From Pseudogemmatithrix spongiicola (GTDB lineage Bacteria > Gemmatimonadota > Gemmatimonadetes > Gemmatimonadales > Gemmatimonadaceae), in contig NZ_CP130613.1 of NCBI RefSeq assembly GCF_030623445.1, positions 1,798,001-1,862,000 of the forward strand: a stretch of 64,000 nucleotides of DNA, written 5' to 3'. Of the stretch, positions 27,577 through 36,650 are shown piece after piece (position 1 is the stretch's first letter; every line of letters starts with the position of its first letter). A program made the position numbers and the translations under genes. The notes under the pieces were generated by a model. The model was not told where the DNA came from and did no database searches. It worked only from the letters and a program-made list of their open reading frames with translations.

Positions 27577-28811
27577 GGGGACTCCGGGCGCAGTTCGCAC
27601 AGCGTCTCGACGTGCGCGGTCTGCGGGAAGAGGTCGTAGCACTCGATGTGTTGCACAGCCCAGCCGGGGAGGCGCGAGACATCGCGCGCCAAGGTGGCGG
27701 GGTCGCAACTGACGTAGATGATGGCCTTCGGCGGAGACTTGAGCAGCGCGGCGGTCACCTTGGCATCGACGCCGCTGCGGGGCGGATTGAGGATCACCAC
27801 ATCGGCGGGAAGGTGCGCGGGGAGCACGTCTTCAACGCGCGCGGCGATCGCGCGCGAGCCGTTCGCGAGGCGCGTCGCGAGGCGCGTCGCCGCGTAGGCT
27901 GTTGCGTCTTCGTCAGCCTCGATGGCCACCACCCGCACGCCCTGCGCCGCGATGGCCGCGGCGGTATCCCCCGCGCCGCTGAACGCGTCGATCACGCGCT
28001 GCGGCGCATGCGCCATCACGCGCTGCACGACCACCGCATGCAACGCCTCGGCCATCTCCGGATTCACCTGTGCGAAGCTCGCGCCGGGTTCGTTCGCCGG
28101 GCGACGGTCCGCCACCAGGCGACGACGCTTCCCCTCCGCCTGCCACCACACGGCGGCGAGCGTCGGCACCGCGTCGAGGAACGCCGAGAGTTCCGACCAC
28201 TCCTTGCCGCCTTCGAGCACGAAGTGCGGCCGGTCCTGGATCACACGCACGGTCCCACGCAGTCGCGGTTCGTCGGGCAAGTGCACCGCCGCAGCCATGA
28301 CTTCGCGCCAGCCGGCAAGCACCGGCTCAGCGGTGATGAGGCAGTCCTCGAGCTCGAACACGTCCTCGGGATCGTCGAAGGCGCGGAGTCCGGCGTACCA
28401 CTCGCCGCTCGCGCGCTTGCGCATGGCCAGCGTCAACGAGCGGCGGTACCGCCACGGCTCGCCGGCGTGCATCGCGGGGAGCGGGATCTCGCGCTTGCCG
28501 ATCCGCTGGAACGCATCGCGCAGCATCGCGCGCTTCGCATCGCGCTGCGCCGCGATGTCCACGTGCTGCCACTGACAGCCCCCGCAGCGATCCGGGGCCT
28601 CGTAGTGCGCGCAGCGCGCGGGAATCCGCACGCTGCCTTCGCGCTCGACCCGCACGAGCCGGCCGCGGCCGACGCGCCCCTGCACGCTGACCTCGGCGAC
28701 CACGCGGTCGCCCGGCGCCGTGCGCGGCGTGAACACCACGAGCCCGTCGTGACGGGCGACGCCGTCGCCGCCCGCCGAGATGCTCGCGATGTCCAGCGTG
28801 GTGAGCGTCAC
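27573..28811 (-). CDS. TrmA/RlmD-type 5-methyluridine RNA methyltransferase
   Basis: SAM-dependent enzyme that probably methylates a uridine in 23S rRNA or tRNA. It has 412 residues. The N-terminal roughly 55 residues form a TRAM domain (LDIASISAGGDGVARHDGLV). Cys67, Cys76 and Cys79 (RCAHYEAPDRCGGCQWQH), with a later Cys in LEDCL, match the 4Fe-4S ligands of the family. The SAM-binding region is VIDAFSGAGDTAAAIAAQGV. The catalytic Cys lies in YVSCDPATLARD, and the base Glu is in AHVETLCEL. The start is GTG at 28811 (GTGA overlap with accC). Which uridine it modifies cannot be told. Its position inside a carboxylase operon is unusual. Confidence 0.93.
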   Translation of the reverse strand: MTLTTLDIASISAGGDGVARHDGLVVFTPRTAPGDRVVAEVSVQGRVGRGRLVRVEREGSVRIPARCAHYEAPDRCGGCQWQHVDIAAQRDAKRAMLRDAFQRIGKREIPLPAMHAGEPWRYRRSLTLAMRKRASGEWYAGLRAFDDPEDVFELEDCLITAEPVLAGWREVMAAAVHLPDEPRLRGTVRVIQDRPHFVLEGGKEWSELSAFLDAVPTLAAVWWQAEGKRRRLVADRRPANEPGASFAQVNPEMAEALHAVVVQRVMAHAPQRVIDAFSGAGDTAAAIAAQGVRVVAIEADEDATAYAATRLATRLANGSRAIAARVEDVLPAHLPADVVILNPPRSGVDAKVTAALLKSPPKAIIYVSCDPATLARDVSRLPGWAVQHIECYDLFPQTAHVETLCELRPESP

Positions 28812-30352
28812 GCGCCGCGCAGCGCCTCGCGGCGGGCCTGCTCAGCCCAGCTCGCGCGCGACGGATCCGACGGCGCGGCCCCGGATGGCGTCTGCGCCGA
28901 GCCCGCGACACCCGTTCCCGGCCGGCCCGCACGGTCCTTCTGCGCGAACAGCGCGCCGGCGATCACCGCCACGCGCAGCGTGTCCGCCGAAGGCTTGCGC
29001 GCGAGGAGCTCGGGCAGCTTCGCCTCCAGCCACTGGATCGTCACGTTGCTCGTACGGTAGTCCTCATCGGCCATCATGCGGAGATGGAACTCGCGCGAGG
29101 TCTCCACGCCGTGGATCACCAGCTCGCGCAGCGCGCGTTCCATGCGCGCGATCGCCAGCTCGCGCGTCGGCGCGTGCACGATGAGCTTGGCGAGCATCGG
29201 GTCGTAGTTGAGCCCGACGACGGAGCCCGTGGTGATGCCGCCGTCCCAGCGCACCCCCGGCCCCGCCGGCAGCTGCAGGTGCGTGATGCGCCCCGTGCTC
29301 GGCAGGAATCCGTTGGCCGGATCCTCCGACGTGATGCGGCACTCGATGGCCCAGCCGTTGGGCTTGGGCGTCTCAAGGAACGGCAGCGTCTCGCCGCGCG
29401 CAATGCGCAGCTGCCATTGCACGAGGTCGATGCCCATCACGAGTTCCGTGACGGGATGCTCGACCTGGATGCGGGTGTTCATCTCGAGGAAGTAGAAGTT
29501 CCCGTGCTTGTCGAGCAGGAACTCGCAGGTGCCGGCGTTCACGTAGCCCGCAGCCTTCGCGGCGGCGACGGCGGCCGCGCCCATCTTCGCGCGCAGCTCC
29601 GGTGAGACCGCCACCGACGGCGCTTCCTCGATCATCTTCTGGTGCCGACGTTGGATGCTGCACTCACGCTCCCCCAGCGAGATGCAGTTGCCGTGTTGGT
29701 CCGCAAGCACCTGAATCTCGACGTGCCGCGGGCCTTCGATGTACTTCTCGATGTACACGGCGTCGTCGCCGAAGGCGTTCTTAGCTTCGCGCTGGGCGGA
29801 GCCGAGCGCGCCTTCGATCTCGCTGAGATCGCGCACGACGCGCATGCCCTTGCCGCCGCCACCGGCCGCGGCCTTGAGCAGCACCGGCAGGCCGAACTCC
29901 TGGGCGAGCTTCTTCGCCTCGGCGGCGTCCTTCAAGGCCTCGGTGGTGCCCGGCACCACCGGCGTGCCAGCCTTGATGGCCAGCGTACGCGCGGCCGTCT
30001 TGGAACCCATCGCGGCGATGGCCGACGCCGGCGGGCCGATCCAGATCAGCCCCGCGTCTTCGACGGCCTTGGCGAACCACTCACGCTCGGAGAGGAATCC
30101 GTAACCGGGGTGGATGGCATCGGCGCCGACCTGCTTGGCCACCTCGATCAGGTGATCGCCGCGGAGATAGCTCTGGCTGGCCGGCGCCGGGCCGATGTGC
30201 ACCGCCTCGTCGGCGGCGCGCACATGCGGGGCACCGGCGTCCGCGTCCGAATACACCGCGACGCTCTGGATGCCCAGTTCGCGGCAGGCGCGGATGATGC
30301 GGACCGCGATCTCGCCGCGGTTGGCAATGAGGACCTTGCGCAGTTCCTTCAC
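28808..30352 (-). CDS. accC: Biotin carboxylase subunit of acyl-CoA carboxylase
   Basis: ATP-grasp enzyme that carboxylates biotin on the carrier protein. It has 514 residues, about 65 more than a minimal AccC. The start is GTG 30352, inside the stop of the preceding gene (GTGA). Earlier codons would run through that gene. The N-terminus is KVLIANRGEIAVRIIRACRE. The glycine loop GGGGKG is at 164-169. Catalytic residues lie in EMNTRIQVEHPV at 290-301, and NYDPMLAKLIVHAPTRELA marks the C-terminal subdomain. The last about 40 residues are an unconserved Ala/Ser/Arg-rich tail. Neighbouring carrier and beta-subunit genes suggest an acyl- or propionyl-CoA carboxylase. Confidence 0.94.
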   Translation of the reverse strand: MKELRKVLIANRGEIAVRIIRACRELGIQSVAVYSDADAGAPHVRAADEAVHIGPAPASQSYLRGDHLIEVAKQVGADAIHPGYGFLSEREWFAKAVEDAGLIWIGPPASAIAAMGSKTAARTLAIKAGTPVVPGTTEALKDAAEAKKLAQEFGLPVLLKAAAGGGGKGMRVVRDLSEIEGALGSAQREAKNAFGDDAVYIEKYIEGPRHVEIQVLADQHGNCISLGERECSIQRRHQKMIEEAPSVAVSPELRAKMGAAAVAAAKAAGYVNAGTCEFLLDKHGNFYFLEMNTRIQVEHPVTELVMGIDLVQWQLRIARGETLPFLETPKPNGWAIECRITSEDPANGFLPSTGRITHLQLPAGPGVRWDGGITTGSVVGLNYDPMLAKLIVHAPTRELAIARMERALRELVIHGVETSREFHLRMMADEDYRTSNVTIQWLEAKLPELLARKPSADTLRVAVIAGALFAQKDRAGRPGTGVAGSAQTPSGAAPSDPSRASWAEQARREALRGA

Positions 30353-30632
30353 CACGGCTCCTTCCCTGCCTCGCCCACAGGCGCGCCGGAGAGGAACCGG
30401 CGCACGAACTCCAGCACCTCCATCACGAGTACGAATACCACGGCGCTCAGGATCGCCCGCGGGAGCGACCAATCGGTGGCGACGAGCTCGATCAGCGTGA
30501 TACCCACCAATGAGCCCGCCCAGTAGCGCCAGGAGCGCGGCGCGGCGACGCGACTGACGGCGTAGCGCCACGCGGACGTCCATGGCATCACCGAGGTTGC
30601 GCCCTCTGCCGGGGCGTTGCGCGTCTCGCCCG

Positions 30633-30636
<4 letters not shown>
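30349..30636 (-). CDS. Small two-helix membrane protein inside the carboxylase operon
   Basis: The protein has 95 residues. Two hydrophobic segments are visible at about 40-52 ([16 protein letters not shown]) and 58-76 ([20 protein letters not shown]), and the N-terminus is polar. I do not recognise a family. It shares 4-nt ATGA/GTGA overlaps with the carboxyltransferase gene upstream and the biotin carboxylase gene downstream, so its translation is likely coupled to theirs. A role as a membrane tether or an epsilon-like accessory subunit is possible, but nothing in the sequence shows it. Confidence 0.7.
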
Positions 30637-32183
<1,547 letters not shown>

Positions 32184-32278
32184 GCGCGAAAGTTACTCGC
32201 CCTTCATGTTCCGTGCCCATCCGCGCGGACCGTCGACTCCCCGCCCCACCGCGTCCCCAGCGGCGGAGCCGACGAGCA

Positions 32279-32644
32279 TCACGGCTTCACACGTAGCGTG
32301 GGCCAGCCGTCGAGGATGACGACGCCAAAGCGACCTTCCTCGCGATAGAGTTCGCGAGCGGCGAACGGACGGATGAACCGGATCTCAACCGAGCCGTCGA
32401 GCGCCCGAGAGTCGGGGCACGCCGGGAACCGCCGGACCGGCCCGAGGCGCCGTTCTCCGACGACGAGCAGCGGAGGGCGCGCGGAGTCCACCGCTTGCTG
32501 CACAACGGGCAGGCTTCCGGCGACGCAGTGTGCCAGCCGAATCGCGCTACTGTCCGGAGGCAGCCGATCCTGCGCCGACAGCGGCGCCGATCCGACCACT
32601 ACGCAGGCAAGTACGCACAGCGGAATCCGGCTCGCATTGCTCAT
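32279..32644 (-). CDS. Small secreted protein with a receptor-plug-like ending
   Basis: The protein has 121 residues from the ATG at 32644, which overlaps the upstream gene by 4 nt (ATGA). Residues 1-25 are a signal peptide ending LSAQ. The mature part has two cysteines (40 and 76), which may pair. Residues 84-112, VEIRFIRPFAARELYREEGR then FGVVILDGW, resemble the last strand block of TonB-receptor plugs (pattern I-x-V-L-x-P-x-x-A-x-x-LYG-x-x-G-x-x-GVV-I). There is no barrel or other plug element. I do not recognise a family. It probably shares a transcript with the beta-propeller lipoprotein. Confidence 0.65.
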   Translation of the reverse strand: MSNASRIPLCVLACVVVGSAPLSAQDRLPPDSSAIRLAHCVAGSLPVVQQAVDSARPPLLVVGERRLGPVRRFPACPDSRALDGSVEIRFIRPFAARELYREEGRFGVVILDGWPTLRVKP

Positions 32645-33816
32645 GGCTTCTCGCTCCCCGTCAGCGGGACGTCGCCCTGAAGTGATGTCCACGAGCACTC
32701 GCTTGTATCCAGCCGGTACGCTCGCAGCATGAGTCGTGGCCTCAGGGCATCGTCGTCCACGACGTGGTCGAGCACAAACAGCAAGTCGTCCTGCATCGCC
32801 GTCCAAGGGATGACGTCAGAGGAGACCGGGATCTCGGCATCCATGCACGCGCGTGACCGGTCAGGGGAGATCACGCCGGCGAACACTCGCGCCGAGAGCA
32901 GTCGGCCGGCAATCTCGGTGTCGTGATGGATCGTGACGACGGAACCGTCGGATCGACGATGCAAGCGCATCAGGCCGGACGCTGCACGGTACATCGCAGT
33001 CGGTGGGAGACTGACGTCGCTCAGGATGGCCGCGAGATTCGCGGGTACGCCACGCCTCGCTCGTGCGGGCAATGGCACCGTGTCCACGATGACGCCGTCG
33101 GCCGTCACTAGCAAGAGGAAAGGCGACGCGGCGAAGCCAACGAAGGCGGTGTCTGCCCACGCGACCACACTCGCGAAGCCGAATATCCCGTTCAACGGCT
33201 CGACCGTGAGATACGCCTCGGGAATGGCGACCAAGTTCGCCTGGACGGGCGTCGTGTCCGTCGCGACCAGCCCCGCGGCGTGCTCCACGGCGATGGCTCG
33301 CGCGTTGGCCGGATCGAAGATTCCGTACCACAGCCTTCCGTCGGCAGCAGCGAGACTGCCCAGCTTGCCAACGAAGGCGCGCGTCCCCAGCAATCGGCCG
33401 TCGTTTCGGTCGAACGTGGTGATCCGACGCAGCGAGACGTCCGTCAGCGTGAGTACCCCGTCCGAGCGAGATAGCATCGCGTCACCGATGCCGCGGAACT
33501 CGCCCGGACCTCGACCCGCGGCGCCATAGCGTCGGACGAAACGCCCGGCCGAGTCGAACTCGAGCAGCGTGTTCGCTACCGCGTCCGCGACGAGGATTCG
33601 TCGGCGATCATCGACGGTGAGTCCGGCGGTTCGACCCACGAATACGGCGTCGGTCTCCTCAAGCATGAGCGAGTCGACCAACACTGCCTGAATCGACCCG
33701 CCCGCCTCTGTTCCGCCTTGGCAGCCCAGCGAGGAGAGAACCAGCAACGCGCCGACGCTGGTGCAGCGGGCGCCACGAAGCTCTGGCAGGAGCCGACGCA
33801 GTCCCATCATGGACAC
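32641..33816 (-). CDS. Six-bladed beta-propeller lipoprotein
   Basis: The protein has 391 residues. The N-terminus has a hydrophobic signal followed by a lipobox-like SSLGC at Cys32. The mature part contains propeller-type repeats. VDDRRRILVADAVANTLLEF is followed by the hallmark RYGAAGRGPGEFRGIGDAML, typical of NHL-like 6-bladed propellers common in Bacteroidota and Gemmatimonadota. Further blades are suggested by LTDVSLRRITTFDRNDGRLL and later segments. A C-terminal stretch (about 300-391) contains three cysteines. The function is unknown; such proteins are thought to bind ligands or partners on the cell surface. It lies in the envelope island and overlaps the small secreted protein gene. 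Confidence 0.75.
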   Translation of the reverse strand: MSMMGLRRLLPELRGARCTSVGALLVLSSLGCQGGTEAGGSIQAVLVDSLMLEETDAVFVGRTAGLTVDDRRRILVADAVANTLLEFDSAGRFVRRYGAAGRGPGEFRGIGDAMLSRSDGVLTLTDVSLRRITTFDRNDGRLLGTRAFVGKLGSLAAADGRLWYGIFDPANARAIAVEHAAGLVATDTTPVQANLVAIPEAYLTVEPLNGIFGFASVVAWADTAFVGFAASPFLLLVTADGVIVDTVPLPARARRGVPANLAAILSDVSLPPTAMYRAASGLMRLHRRSDGSVVTIHHDTEIAGRLLSARVFAGVISPDRSRACMDAEIPVSSDVIPWTAMQDDLLFVLDHVVDDDALRPRLMLRAYRLDTSECSWTSLQGDVPLTGSEKP

Positions 33817-33824
33817 CCGCGAAA

Positions 33825-34355
33825 CTACTCTCCGCGTGCGGCCAGCGAGGCGCTACGGACCTGAAACACCGGTGAGGGCCGCCGCACTCTCGTGCCGCTG
33901 CCGTCCGCGCGACTGGAGAATGGTGCAAGCACCCTGTACTCACCATCGACCAGATTCTCCGGCACTGTGGTCGCGAAGGTTCTCGATCCGCCCGGCGGGA
34001 CCTCCAACGGGGCCCATGTCAGCCTGTCCGGGTCCGACGACGGCTCCACGAGAGCCAGTCCGCCGGTGACGGGAAAGTACTCGTACGCCGGCGCCCAATC
34101 GTCCCCATCACGCCGCTGCAGGTCACTGTTGCAGACGCCGTTGTAATACCAACTGCGATCGGAACCGTTGCGCAGTGTCACCTCAATGCCGCCGCCCGGT
34201 GCCACTGACTCCGCCGACAGTTCCACCGTCAGGCCTGCAACCTCGGGCTCTGTGATCAATCCGCAGCCAGTAGCCACGAGGGGCGCGATCAGCGCGCCTG
34301 CGAGCCGGAGGGCGCGCCTAGGGGCGCCACTTCGAGACGAGATATCGAAGGGCAT
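33825..34355 (-). CDS. Putative lipoprotein with an Ig-like beta domain
   Basis: The protein has 176 residues from the ATG at 34355, which has GGAGG and GAGG motifs in the 25 nt before it. A signal peptide ends in a lipobox-like VATGC (Cys31). The mature domain (about 40-170) is beta-rich and resembles immunoglobulin-like modules: LTVELSAESVAPGGGIEVTL, then SWYYNG, then PLEVPPGGSRTFATTVP. The pattern of a residue-poor loop followed by LVDGEYRVLAPF is also seen in small inhibitor-like domains, but no specific family is certain. The gene is followed by the beta-propeller lipoprotein gene after 8 nt. Confidence 0.65.
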   Translation of the reverse strand: MPFDISSRSGAPRRALRLAGALIAPLVATGCGLITEPEVAGLTVELSAESVAPGGGIEVTLRNGSDRSWYYNGVCNSDLQRRDGDDWAPAYEYFPVTGGLALVEPSSDPDRLTWAPLEVPPGGSRTFATTVPENLVDGEYRVLAPFSSRADGSGTRVRRPSPVFQVRSASLAARGE

Positions 34356-34513
34356 ACAGAAGTTTACCTCACCACCTCCGCAAGGCGTCACGTCCCGAGA
34401 GAACGCGAAACGCCCCGACCGAGCCAAAACTCGAGCGTGAGCTCGACCATCGCCATCACGACCGGAGCCCCTTGGCGCAATGCGTAAGAACAGCGATCAC
34501 TGAGGTAACGCAC
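34356..34513. other. Intergenic stretch with a partial copy of the rpsA terminator
   Basis: The 158-bp gap holds no gene that I can support. The segment 34411-34427 (CGCCCCGACCGAGCCAA) matches the left half of the rpsA terminator at 36581-36597 in 16 of 17 bases, but the second half of the hairpin is missing. This suggests a degenerate or incomplete terminator copy. Confidence 0.4.
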
Positions 34514-34993
34514 CTAGTCCGCTCGCAGCCAACGGTACACGGCACCGGTCGCATGTGGACCAGCAAGCTGTCGCCCTCCGTCCAGCACGTCGTAATGAAC
34601 GACATCCTCGTACCCGCCACCGGAAGGGTAGCGGACAACGATTAGCCCATCTCGCCGTTCGATTCTGCCACGTGTCGTGCTGCTTAGCGGCTCAATCACA
34701 TCTCCGTTCAGTTTCCGGAGCGCGGTCGAAGAGCGCATGAACGTGTCATCGGAGAAAAGAGTCAGGTGACTCTCCACCATTTCGAGCGTCCATACGTTGC
34801 CGTCTATGTCTCTAGTCTCGAAGAACGTCGCCGGCAGGTCAACGCCGGCGATGCTCGCCAAAACGTACCTTACTTCGCTGGGCGGACCGGAGAGCGCCGT
34901 GCACCCGACGAGCACGCCGGAACCGAGCGCGCAAACCAATGCAGTGAACCATGCACGCCAACGCCGCGCCGCATCGAGCCGAAGTACTGGCAT
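34514..34993 (-). CDS. Hypothetical lipoprotein
   Basis: The protein has 159 residues. It starts MPVLRLDAARRWRAWFTALV with a classic lipobox LVGC at Cys31. The mature part looks like a small all-beta domain: SEVRYVLASIAGVDLPATFF, then VESHLTLFSDDTFMRSSTAL, then DGLIVVRYPSGGGYEDVVHY, ending AVYRWLRAD. I do not recognise a named family; lipocalin-like folds are a possibility. It is 12 nt downstream of the S1 protease lipoprotein gene, so they may be co-transcribed. The codons look less G+C-rich than in the flanking housekeeping genes. Confidence 0.6.
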   Translation of the reverse strand: MPVLRLDAARRWRAWFTALVCALGSGVLVGCTALSGPPSEVRYVLASIAGVDLPATFFETRDIDGNVWTLEMVESHLTLFSDDTFMRSSTALRKLNGDVIEPLSSTTRGRIERRDGLIVVRYPSGGGYEDVVHYDVLDGGRQLAGPHATGAVYRWLRAD

Positions 34994-35005
34994 CGCTCGA
35001 TTCCC

Positions 35006-36460
35006 CTAGGGCGTGGCGTCATGAATGGTGGGGCCCAAACCGCCCCCAGTTACCGCTCGGAGCTCAGCTAGTACAGCGTTCATTGGACTGAACCCACCGT
35101 TGCCACGCCAGTGAATGCCGCGAGCGACCAAGGTGCCGTCGGACAACACTTCCACCACCGGTCCGCCGCTGTCGCCTGACGCCGACGCGTAAGTGGCTCG
35201 CGATTGGCAGAGAAACATCCGCCCGGTATCGAAGCCCTCGTCGTAAACCACGAAATTGGCGCAGGCTTGGTCCACGGTGCCGACGCTACGCCCAGTCGTG
35301 CGCCCGATCCGGTGGACGACCATTCCCACAACCGGATCGCCGCCCGCAACTACTTCACGTTGCAAGCCGACGTTCAGTTGTCCGAGGTTGGGGAATGCGA
35401 CGCGTCCGTGCGCCCCGAGCGTAGGAGAGTAATACTGGAAGAGAGAAGCATCCGAGTATCGGCACAGGCGCCCAGGGGGACACATTGCGTCGGTACCGGC
35501 ACTAAAGAAAGGCGGATCCGCGAGCTCGTTGGAAACGTTCTCGAAGGCGGTCGACTGGCCCATCGACATACCCGTCATTTGTCCAATGGCGCCGCAATGA
35601 CTGTTGGTGACGAAGTAGCGATTCGCACTCAGGGTTCCCACGGCATCGCGGTGCACGATGTTGTAGCCAAGCGAACAGTTAAAAGCGGAGAAGCCTTCGC
35701 TGTACTGAATCTGCAGACCACCGATGATCGGCCTTCGTGTCGCCCGAAGACTCGTGGTGTCTCCGGATGCGCCGGACGGAGGTTCCGGGCACTCGATGAT
35801 TGCTGTCATCGGATCACAGTCTTCCGCGTTCTGCGTGGACGCGGGCATCTCCAGCCCAGCGACATCATACTCAGCGACGTCGTACGCGTCGCGCGGCAGA
35901 CCAAGCGCTGCCATACTGGCCCTCGCCCGACCCAGCGACGCCCCATCGCGGACGCCGACGACAATCCTGTTGCGCCGCTCGTCAATGTCCGTCATCACGA
36001 CGCCTGAAACGGCAAATGCTGCAGGCATCACCATATCTTTGTACCAATCGTACAGCTCGCGGAAGTCGAAGCGCGCGTGCTCGACCCGAAGGCTCGCCAT
36101 CTGGCCAGCCACCTGTGCCACTCGGGCCGCATTGCCGTTCGCTCCCCGCAGGAGCAGTTCCGAGATGCGTCCGCGGGCCTCCGAAGCGGCCTGGGAGTTC
36201 TTGAGCAGGACGACAGGGACTCCGCTCCCGTCGAAGTACATGCCAGCGAAGCCAGGTACCTCGTCGGCAATCCGAGCGTACTCGTCGTCGATTGTCAGCC
36301 GGGCGATAGAAGCTGGCGAGCCCTGGCTTCGAACCGCGCGTGCTTCACCCCGGTGCTCGGCTGGCGTAAGTGGACTGTCGGGCAAGCACCCTGCAACGAC
36401 AAGTGCAATTCCAAGTACGAACCAGGCACCCAGCCTATTCCGGAGGGGGGGGCAGGACAT
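35006..36460 (-). CDS. Lipoprotein serine protease of the trypsin (S1) fold
   Basis: Probable surface or periplasmic serine protease. It has 484 residues. The signal ends with a lipobox VVAGC (Cys25). Residues about 50-205 look like a pro-domain related to alpha-lytic/streptogrisin pro-regions (DERRNRIVVGVRDGASLGRA). The protease domain starts near 245 (IIGGLQIQYSEGFSAFNCSL). The triad is His288 in FVTNSHCG, Asp337 in RYSDASLF and Ser431 in SASGDSGGPVV. Six or more cysteines suggest disulfides. Combining an N-terminal lipid anchor with a streptogrisin-like precursor is uncommon. It is the first gene of the envelope island. Confidence 0.82.
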   Translation of the reverse strand: MSCPPLRNRLGAWFVLGIALVVAGCLPDSPLTPAEHRGEARAVRSQGSPASIARLTIDDEYARIADEVPGFAGMYFDGSGVPVVLLKNSQAASEARGRISELLLRGANGNAARVAQVAGQMASLRVEHARFDFRELYDWYKDMVMPAAFAVSGVVMTDIDERRNRIVVGVRDGASLGRARASMAALGLPRDAYDVAEYDVAGLEMPASTQNAEDCDPMTAIIECPEPPSGASGDTTSLRATRRPIIGGLQIQYSEGFSAFNCSLGYNIVHRDAVGTLSANRYFVTNSHCGAIGQMTGMSMGQSTAFENVSNELADPPFFSAGTDAMCPPGRLCRYSDASLFQYYSPTLGAHGRVAFPNLGQLNVGLQREVVAGGDPVVGMVVHRIGRTTGRSVGTVDQACANFVVYDEGFDTGRMFLCQSRATYASASGDSGGPVVEVLSDGTLVARGIHWRGNGGFSPMNAVLAELRAVTGGGLGPTIHDATP

Positions 36461-36579
36461 TGTGCGCCTCGAGGGACGAGTTTCAGCGAAAGTGAAGTGT
36501 TGGCGCTAGTGCCGTCAAGGCAAACGTGAGAATTCCTTCCCGAGGACTCACGGAGGTTGAGCGTTCTGTCCGCGCCAAA

Positions 36580-36612
36580 GCGCCCCGGCCGAGCCAAGCT
36601 CGACCGGGGCGC
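36580..36612 (-). terminator. Rho-independent-type terminator of rpsA
   Basis: Arms 36580-36593 and 36599-36612 form a 14-bp stem with a 5-nt loop. Read on the minus strand, all 14 pairs form, including one G-U wobble; on the plus strand that pair is a mismatch, so the hairpin is built for the rpsA transcript. It is followed by only three Us on the minus strand. Confidence 0.65.
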
Positions 36613-36618
36613 CTCTTT

Positions 36619-36650
36619 CAACTCCCAACTCCCAACTCGTAACTGCGGTT
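36619..36650. repeat. Single-arm heptad repeat directly after rpsA
   Basis: Read on the minus strand it gives CCGCA, GTTACGA, GTTGGGA, GTTGGGA, GTTGAAA, beginning at the rpsA stop codon. There is no inverted second arm, but a terminator hairpin follows 6 nt later. It keeps the same period and the same placement at a stop codon as the two-armed elements. Confidence 0.7.

Noticed and set aside
32184-36648. Envelope island considered as a prophage or transposon
   Set aside because: No integrase, transposase, phage structural gene or terminal inverted repeats are visible; only base composition and gene content suggest acquisition.
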